52,764 nucleotides of DNA, from NCBI GenBank assembly GCA_937998875.1, contig CALLBO010000062.1, positions 1-52,764 of the forward strand. Reading direction: 5' to 3'. The notes beneath the pieces were generated by a model that saw only the letters and a list, made by a program, of their open reading frames with translations, was not told where the DNA came from and did not search any database. Both the position numbers and the translations under genes were made by a program. Source of the DNA: an uncultured Granulosicoccaceae bacterium (GTDB taxonomy: Bacteria; Pseudomonadota; Gammaproteobacteria; Granulosicoccales; Granulosicoccaceae). Positions 48,401 to 52,764 of the stretch are shown here, piece by piece (within the stretch, counting starts at the first letter, position 1; each line of letters opens with the position of its first letter).

Positions 48401-48953
48401 GATGTGCTTCTGTTTGGAGTGGGGCATTCTCGTTGTCATCCGGCATGACTACATACATGTTCTCTGGTGCAACACCTTGTACTTCTGTGATTAGGTCCGA
48501 ATAGACACACAGTTGCAAAATGGTACCGGCTTTGGTGGTCTGTGTGAGCTTGGTGTCTGCGACCTCGTATGACCAAGTACCAAATGCAGGGGAGTGAGTG
48601 CTTACTTTAATGAGAAAGTCTGGTCGGCCGCCATATTCGTCGTTGCCCAGGCCTCCTTGTGCGATTACATCGACCCCTTCCTTCATCGCATGGAGCGTTT
48701 TTTCTTGAGCTTTGCTATCTTCTCGATCGAACTCCACGATCGTCTTCTCTGGATCGGATTGGAGAAATTTCAAAAACTCTTCTTCGTGGATCTCGCCTCT
48801 TTCCTTAATCCTGTTTAGGAAATGATTTTTACGAACTGGTTTTTTAAGCTCGCCTTTGGCTTTTCGTATCTCTAATTGAGTGAGGTGCGCACAAGACAGG
48901 TGGTTTGATAAGTCGGTGGCGGAAAGATGAAGGTTACTATCAACAATTTTCAA
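45495..48953 (-). CDS. RecB-like nuclease / DEDD exonuclease / SF1 helicase fusion
   Basis: 1152 residues from TTG 48953, chosen because GAGGAA precedes it and the product then starts like TM0106-family proteins (MKIVDSNLHLSATDLSNHLS); a further TTG at 48989 adds 12 residues. (1) RecB-like nuclease about 15-230: GGRPDFL, YEVADTKL, with an AddB-like Fe-S cysteine set (SCAHL, then CDICQWWPDC). (2) RNase H-fold DEDD exonuclease about 325-520: FFDIESARHAP, HFAPYEPVAMKRLA, YNRDDCIST. (3) SF1B helicase about 770-1140: GPPGTGKTYTG, FIDEAGQMS, GDPQQLEQPQ, TYRMHPDIC, VGTVDKFQGQQ, VATSRAK. Predicted DNA end-processing or defence enzyme. Confidence 0.9.
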   Translation of the reverse strand: MKIVDSNLHLSATDLSNHLSCAHLTQLEIRKAKGELKKPVRKNHFLNRIKERGEIHEEEFLKFLQSDPEKTIVEFDREDSKAQEKTLHAMKEGVDVIAQGGLGNDEYGGRPDFLIKVSTHSPAFGTWSYEVADTKLTQTTKAGTILQLCVYSDLITEVQGVAPENMYVVMPDDNENAPLQTEAHRFDDYKAYYRLAKAQLSDVVGKELNEASYPEPVTHCDICQWWPDCDKQRRADDHLTFVAGIQKSHIKELKQHDIKTLTQFAITDAATLQQAQLGSADAILRTHQQAKIQHKGIESGEPEFEFLDVIYPDERNAQLRGFLKLPEPCKEGDLFFDIESARHAPGGGLEYLLGFAHGETDGLDKLDFDYFWGLDRQGEKKAFEAFIDLAMHKLKQHPDMHIYHFAPYEPVAMKRLATRHATREIELDILLRKQCFVDLYSITRQSIRASVESYSIKCLEQFYGYHREEALAEARLSMHRVEEMLEIGAIKSIRKEDQDVVLKYNRDDCISTVALRNWLETLRQDQINNGIELPRPPTPEDYTPQADEQSAEVAKVFNALTDGLVELPATERDSHQNAKWLLAHCLEYFRREEKNAWWEYYRLRELDEPDLIKERNALTGLTFVEERPKIGKERNVTHRYKYIDQFVTLGEGNKLYEASSEDAAPKEFEIGAVVAIDHHQNTIDIKKTGSAKDKHPNAVFHHTSISGKPMPDTLLQLGEMIANTKNPEELQISQYDLLAKVSPRFKNGISIASALKQFKDPTDSTYELISNLDNSILAIQGPPGTGKTYTGSHIISHLLKAGHTIGITAVSHAVISNLLANVLETDNSVTIAHRAGKTDTTTNNCELLPSSKDKIKAALDEGWVVGATAWTWAAPEMEKQLDYLFIDEAGQMSLAMALAAARAAKNVILLGDPQQLEQPQKADHPEGSEVAALAHLIGDQQTISNEQGLFLSTTYRMHPDICKFTSKQYYEHKLKAKPGLEQQVITGSSSHANSQLVFKPVPHSGNQNRSEEECQAIKSLIDELLSKPHHWVDSHNKKHKLQAEHILVVAPYNAQVALLQQRLLEGVRVGTVDKFQGQQAPIVIYSMTSSSVEDAPRGMSFLFSPNRFNVATSRAKCSVFVFGSPALIMAECKTPEQIKWANGLCRFIELAS

Positions 48954-49100
48954 ACTACATTCCTCGATGCCTACTGTAGTAGTGGCCAAAATAAAAGGGT
49001 ACTATTTAAGTTTACTGGTTATTCCCTACATAAAATCGCGTCTAGAGACGAGCGAATCCGAAATTTCAGTAAAGCGAAATATATTTAGTTCAACACTTTG

Positions 49101-49574
49101 TTAGCTGATTAATATCTGTTTGGTGCACTTCATCCGAGCGTCGCTCAGAAGTGGATCTTTTATAAAAAGGATATGAGCGTTTACATGCTCACGGTATGTT
49201 GCATACTCAGCCACAACAATCTGTGGTATAGATACTGCCTCAATTATGTCAAAGCTCTCATTGTATATAACTGCAATTAGGGTATCAAAATCCTTTTCAT
49301 TCAGGTTTCTAATTGCACTTAGTTGAGTTGACTTGTTTTTTGGGGTGACACGCCTACCTTTAATTTTTATTTTTACGTCATTAGCATCCATCGCGTAATA
49401 ACCCGCTTCCGAATTATTTGCTAAATCTAGTTTTAAATATTTTGCTACCAGCCACTCTGTATAGTCACCTAGTGGATTGTTCTGAGTACGTACAATTTTA
49501 CGCATCAGAAGCTCATTGGTAGCGTCAGCCTGTAACTGAAGAAGCTGCTTGGGGTTTAGTTCTTTAAGGTTCAT
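49101..49574 (-). CDS. Putative small nuclease-like protein
   Basis: 157 residues. Central motif YYAMDANDVKIKIKGRRVT resembles the PD-(D/E)xK-type core D-x-x-x-x-x-x-(I/V)-K-x-R-R seen in DUF6998-like proteins. The N-terminus LGDYTEWLVAKYLKLDLANN supplies the helix with a conserved Glu. Flanking strands FDTLIAVIYNESFDIIEAV support a small restriction-fold protein. The exact family is uncertain. Between the DUF2130 gene and the RecB/helicase gene, same strand. Confidence 0.6.
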   Translation of the reverse strand: MNLKELNPKQLLQLQADATNELLMRKIVRTQNNPLGDYTEWLVAKYLKLDLANNSEAGYYAMDANDVKIKIKGRRVTPKNKSTQLSAIRNLNEKDFDTLIAVIYNESFDIIEAVSIPQIVVAEYATYREHVNAHILFIKDPLLSDARMKCTKQILIS

Positions 49575-49618
49575 TCGACTCTCTATAAAAATTGCGTTGT
49601 TATCTAATCGCGACGTGA

Positions 49619-50869
49619 TCAGACAATATCATCGAATTCTAGTGCTGCTACTGTAGGAATTGATGACCCTGCAATTCCCCTAATCGATCCGTACATTTTT
49701 GTGGTATTCAGTATCACTTTATCGATCTGCTTTTCACGTTTGTTCCACTGGACCAGTGTTGCGCGCTTTTCTTTTTCCAGATCACTCTTCAGTGTGCTGA
49801 AGCCTTCAACAATACCCTCAACCTGCAGTCGAAACTCGTTACTTTGTAGGAAGTTCCACAGCATATTAATTTTTTCACCGCGATTTTCCTGGCTGGTTGC
49901 AACACGATCGATTTCAGTTATCTGTTCTCGTAGTGCAATACATAGACCTTTGAATTCTTCAAAATTACATACCCAGATACCATCAACAACTGTCATACGA
50001 TCCTCGCCCACTGGCCGTGCTTGGCTCACCAGTACGCCAATATCTGCGTTGGCGTCACGAATATCGGCTTTGAATTTCTCAATCCACGCTGGTTGAAAGG
50101 CTTTGGTTCGCTTTGACTCGTAGTAAATTTTACCGCACTCCTGTTTAGTGAGTGTATTTACCACTTGTATGCAGTCTGCCCCTTGAGCCCCTTTTTTGAT
50201 TTCTTGTATATCGTCAAGCGGGTATTGGGTGCGTAGCCATTCCTCCACGGCGAGTTCCTGTGCCTCGCCCTGGATCTGCATAGAGCCCTGTTCGATTTTT
50301 TGTTGGGCGTCTTTGAGCTTTGCACTCAGTTGTTTGTTTTGAGTTTCAATCTCTTTGAATCTCATTTCGGTTTTTCCGGCTTCTTCGGCCTTAATGCGCT
50401 CGCGCTCTTGCTTTAGCTGTTGGTTCAGCTTTTCCTGGTTTTCTGCTTCGAGCTCTACTTTTAGGGTCTCCTTCTCGCGTTGCAGGCGTGATACCTCTGC
50501 ACGAGTTTTGTGGAAGTCTTGAAGCTGTTCGGTTTTCTCATCGAGTTCCTTCTGCATCAAATTAGCGCAGGCTTCAGATTCTTTTTGCGCCTTTTCACGC
50601 TCAGTGCGAGCTATCTTTTCTCGCTCTTCGTTTATTTTGCTTTGGACACCCAGATCTATTTGTTGAGCTACTGCTGCTTGTTTCTGTTGTAGTTCACGCT
50701 GTTGTGTTTCAAGAGATAGCTTTTCTGTTGCCAGGTTACTACGCTCAGTTGCGAGCTGATCCTCGTATTTTTTGCGTAAATCGGCATCGAGCTTACGATA
50801 AAGAATATCGTTAACATCAACCGGGTGGTCGCAGTTAGGGCAGCTGATTTGAGTATGTTGAGTTTGCAT
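49619..50869 (-). CDS. DUF2130 family protein
   Basis: 416 residues. Short N-terminal CxxC (ISCPNCDHPVD), long coiled coil about 25-205, then the DUF2130 C-terminal domain about 210-400: YPLDDIQEIKKGAQGADCIQ, GKIYYESKRTKAFQPAWIEK, DADIGVLVSQARP-like DANADIGVLVSQARP. The domain has a restriction-endonuclease-like layout (D-C...Y-E-S-K-R). Start has AAGGAAAAAT upstream. Biochemical function unknown; often near mobile and defence genes. Precedes the small nuclease gene on the same strand. Confidence 0.85.
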   Translation of the reverse strand: MQTQHTQISCPNCDHPVDVNDILYRKLDADLRKKYEDQLATERSNLATEKLSLETQQRELQQKQAAVAQQIDLGVQSKINEEREKIARTEREKAQKESEACANLMQKELDEKTEQLQDFHKTRAEVSRLQREKETLKVELEAENQEKLNQQLKQERERIKAEEAGKTEMRFKEIETQNKQLSAKLKDAQQKIEQGSMQIQGEAQELAVEEWLRTQYPLDDIQEIKKGAQGADCIQVVNTLTKQECGKIYYESKRTKAFQPAWIEKFKADIRDANADIGVLVSQARPVGEDRMTVVDGIWVCNFEEFKGLCIALREQITEIDRVATSQENRGEKINMLWNFLQSNEFRLQVEGIVEGFSTLKSDLEKEKRATLVQWNKREKQIDKVILNTTKMYGSIRGIAGSSIPTVAALEFDDIV

Positions 50870-50931
50870 ATTTTTCCTTGTGCTAAAACCGGATGAACCT
50901 TGAACTGGATTTGTAGATTTGATTAATCGGG

Positions 50932-51201
50932 TTAGTTGTAGAATCGCTTGGTGCGGTGGCCGACAGTGATAATGTGCCCATCGTCCATCACCACATAGAC
51001 ACTCTTATGTCTATCAAGCTGTGTGCATTCATTCTTCGGTAGCAGGCGGGACAAGCCCTTGAGGTCTTTATTCGACATGAACCGGGCGATTGCTCCCCCA
51101 GCGACTTTGCGGGTACTCCCGTAAGCAATTATGTTTTCTACGATCTGCTCGGGAATACCGCGCTGCTGCATTCGGACTCTGGCGTGTTGGCTGGTAATCA
51201 T
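50932..51201 (-). CDS. DUF4258-like protein
   Basis: 89 residues. N-terminus ITSQHARVRMQQRGIPEQIV is the DUF4258 pattern (H-A-x-x-R-M-x-x-R-G-I), followed by SVYVVMDDGHIITVGHRTKRF. Small basic protein, RelE/BrnT-like fold possible; toxin role unproven. SD AAAGGAG. Divergent from the WYL regulator, 114 bp before its likely start, and first gene of the minus-strand group. Confidence 0.75.
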   Translation of the reverse strand: MITSQHARVRMQQRGIPEQIVENIIAYGSTRKVAGGAIARFMSNKDLKGLSRLLPKNECTQLDRHKSVYVVMDDGHIITVGHRTKRFYN

Positions 51202-51275
51202 GTGAACTGGTTCTCCTTTTTGTCAGGGCGCTAAAAATGCGAGCGCTTGCTCTACAGAATGAAGTTTGGCACCCT

Positions 51276-51298
51276 AGTGGCTCAAAAGATGAGCCACT
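51276..51298. promoter_or_regulatory. Perfect inverted repeat, candidate WYL operator
   Basis: AGTGGCTCA (51276-51284), five-base spacer, TGAGCCACT (51290-51298): nine-bp arms without mismatch in the divergent region between DUF4258 and the WYL gene, 17 bases before ATG 51316. BrxR/CapW-type WYL regulators bind such repeats in their own promoters. Confidence 0.65.
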
Positions 51299-51315
51299 GG
51301 AAAATTTGTCTGTCC

Positions 51316-52290
51316 ATGAATCAGATGGAGCGTATTTACAAGCTGGATGGGCTACTGGCCAACGGTCGGTCAAGGCCTCTGGATTACCTGCTACAAGAAA
51401 TGGAAATATCCCGCGCCACCTTCAAGCGCGATTTGCAGTTCATGAAAGATCGATTTAATGCACCGATCTATTGGGACAGGGAAACACGTGGGTACCGTAT
51501 TGGAGAACACACCGGGGTAGGGCGTCGGTATGAGCTCCCGGGTCTGTGGTTTAACCAGCGAGAGCTCCTCGCACTAGCAACCATGCAGCAGTTACTAAGC
51601 TCGATGGACCAGGGTGGACCAATCGCGGCTCAACTAAAACCGTTGATGGATCGAATCAATTTGAAATTAGGTCACGAGAAAGAAGAAGCGAGAGAGCTGT
51701 CTAAACGGGTCAAGCTTATTTCTACGACCAGCAGACTGAACGACCTGAAACATTTTGAAGTGATCGGAGTGGCGTTAGTCAAACGAAAACGGTTGGATAT
51801 TGAGTACAGTGCTAGAGGGTCATCTCAGTCAGTTTCTCAGCGAGTTATTTCTCCACAGCGATTAATTCACTATCGGTCCAATTGGTATCTTGGCGCATGG
51901 TGTCATCGATCCGATGACATTCGGACGTTCTCACTTGATTCTATCGAGTCTTGTGTGGTCTTAGAAAAGAACGCAAAGCCCGTTTCAGATAAAAAATTGG
52001 CGGAGTACTACGATACCGGCTACGGTATTTTTGGTGGCCATAAGCGTCAGTGGGCGAAGCTGAAATTCAACAAAGAAGCGTCCCGGTATGTCGAGGAGGA
52101 GGTGTGGCACAGAGAGCAGCGGTCGAGCACGGATAGCGACGGCAGCTATTTACTGGAAGTCCCATATGTGCACCCCAATGAGTTGATCATGGATGTATTA
52201 CGTCACGGTGCAGATGTTGAAATCATGGAGCCCAGAAGTTTACGTTTGGAGTTTAAAGAAAGAGTTCGTGCATTATCTTTATTATATTGA
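51316..52290 (+). CDS. WYL-domain transcriptional regulator
   Basis: 324 residues from ATG 51316 (MNQMERIYKLDGLL), where the winged helix begins; upstream in-frame ATGs (51259, 51289) would lie in or before the inverted repeat. HTH about 5-60 (LDYLLQEMEISRATFKRDLQF). WYL domain about 140-220 (KRKRLDIEYSARG, ISPQRLIHYRSNWYLGAWCH, RTFSLDSIESC). C-terminal WCX domain about 235-320 (AKLKFNKEASRYVEEEVWH). Resembles BrxR/CapW regulators that control defence loci and respond to a nucleic-acid ligand. It guards the minus-strand nuclease group. Confidence 0.9.
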   Translation: MNQMERIYKLDGLLANGRSRPLDYLLQEMEISRATFKRDLQFMKDRFNAPIYWDRETRGYRIGEHTGVGRRYELPGLWFNQRELLALATMQQLLSSMDQGGPIAAQLKPLMDRINLKLGHEKEEARELSKRVKLISTTSRLNDLKHFEVIGVALVKRKRLDIEYSARGSSQSVSQRVISPQRLIHYRSNWYLGAWCHRSDDIRTFSLDSIESCVVLEKNAKPVSDKKLAEYYDTGYGIFGGHKRQWAKLKFNKEASRYVEEEVWHREQRSSTDSDGSYLLEVPYVHPNELIMDVLRHGADVEIMEPRSLRLEFKERVRALSLLY

Positions 52291-52625
52291 TTGCACGTTA
52301 TTATGGGCGTGCCCGAGCAGCTGGTCATCAATTAATCGAATCTAATGGGTGTTGTCGGTTTGGAGCTCGCTGTTATATTAAGTATCTCGAAACCTACGGA
52401 GTGTTCATTGTTGGCGTGTAGAATCCATATTTTTAACCACACAATACGGGCTATCTGAGGTTAATGCTTGTGAGGTGTCGGTGGGAGTAATGTAAGATTG
52501 CACCAGGGGAGAGGTTGGCTAGGACAGTTGATATCAGAGCCAGGTAAAAAATGCTGTAATGTTTCTCAGATATGCCCCAAAGATGCCCCAGAAAATCTGG
52601 GACTCCTTTGAAAACAACAGCTTAG
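52291..52625. other. 335-bp region between WYL gene and tmRNA; probable att region
   Basis: No gene seen. Two copies of ATGCCCCA (52572-52579, 52583-52590) spaced 11 bp, and the inverted repeat CCCAGA-AAA-TCTGGG (52587-52601), lie close to the tmRNA 3' end. They could be recombinase arm sites or the tmRNA terminator. No tmRNA 3'-end duplicate was seen at the left edge of the island. Confidence 0.4.
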
Positions 52626-52764
52626 TGGTGGAGACGGCGGGAATCGAACCCGCGTCCGCAAGCACTCCGCCCTCGGCGCTACATGCTTAGTTTCGTCTTT
52701 GATTTAACCATTCCGACCCGACGAACAGGGGCTGGTTTGGCGATCCTTTGAATATTTAGTGGTT
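52626..52764 (-). ncRNA. ssrA: tmRNA (ssrA), 3' part, cut by window edge
   Basis: Read on the minus strand, the 3' end is CGCGGGTTCGATTCCCGCCG, then TCTCCACCA: the T-arm and acceptor of the tRNA-like domain with encoded CCA (ends at 52626). CTAAGCATGTAG upstream matches the conserved E. coli segment. The tag-peptide region lies outside. tmRNA releases stalled ribosomes with SmpB, and its 3' end is a common island integration site. Confidence 0.92.

Overview
The window looks like a gammaproteobacterial chromosome. It carries the conserved block thrS-infC-rpmI-rplT-pheS-pheT-ihfA-merR followed by tRNA-Pro(GGG), the tail of a glyA-like gene, a DUF1285 protein, an EfpL/YeiP-type elongation factor, a fadH-type 2,4-dienoyl-CoA reductase and a tmRNA with the gammaproteobacterial 3' end. 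I cannot name a genus. Base composition is moderate; the intergenic DNA of the right-hand 22 kb is visibly more AT-rich.

Layout. 1-8.3 kb: translation and nucleoid housekeeping operon, preceded by a duplicated palindromic intergenic repeat. 8.3-14.4 kb: small accessory or housekeeping genes (beta-barrel protein, YdcF-like protein, DUF1285, a VOC-family gene broken by one in-frame TGA, YbaK-domain protein, small lipoprotein, EfpL). 14.4-14.95 kb: AT-rich gap with three DnaA-box-like sites. 14.9-29.6 kb: a LexA-boxed dnaE2, a PlsB/PlsC-type acyltransferase, an MFS carrier, an RluA-type pseudouridine synthase, FadH, a DUF1989 protein, and the DUF1501/DUF1800 secreted pair.

29.85-52.6 kb is a defence-type genomic island. 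Its left edge follows a lipoprotein gene that ends abruptly and contains a decayed tyrosine recombinase; its right edge abuts the 3' end of ssrA (tmRNA). It contains four blocks. (i) SIR2-HerA-KTSC, a compact operon matching the known SIR2/HerA NADase defence pair plus a small third gene. (ii) A 36-codon fossil of an SNF2-type helicase N-terminus. (iii) A seven-gene, same-strand, translationally coupled operon: PUA/EVE-like plus Mrr nuclease, SNF2 helicase, AIPR-family protein, type III Mod methyltransferase, Zeta-like kinase, a small unknown protein and type III Res helicase-nuclease. (iv) A minus-strand group made of a three-module RecB-like/DEDD/SF1 helicase, a small putative nuclease, a DUF2130 coiled-coil nuclease-like protein and a DUF4258 protein. 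Divergent from group (iv) is a WYL regulator with a perfect 9-bp inverted repeat just upstream of its likely start.

The best candidate for an undescribed system is the seven-gene cluster at 34360-45079: a type III restriction-modification core with a second, methylation-reader-like nuclease, an SNF2 remodeller, an AIPR protein and a Zeta-like kinase, all translationally linked. The minus-strand nuclease group under a BrxR-like WYL regulator is the second candidate. All functional statements are from motifs read by eye; no database search was possible.
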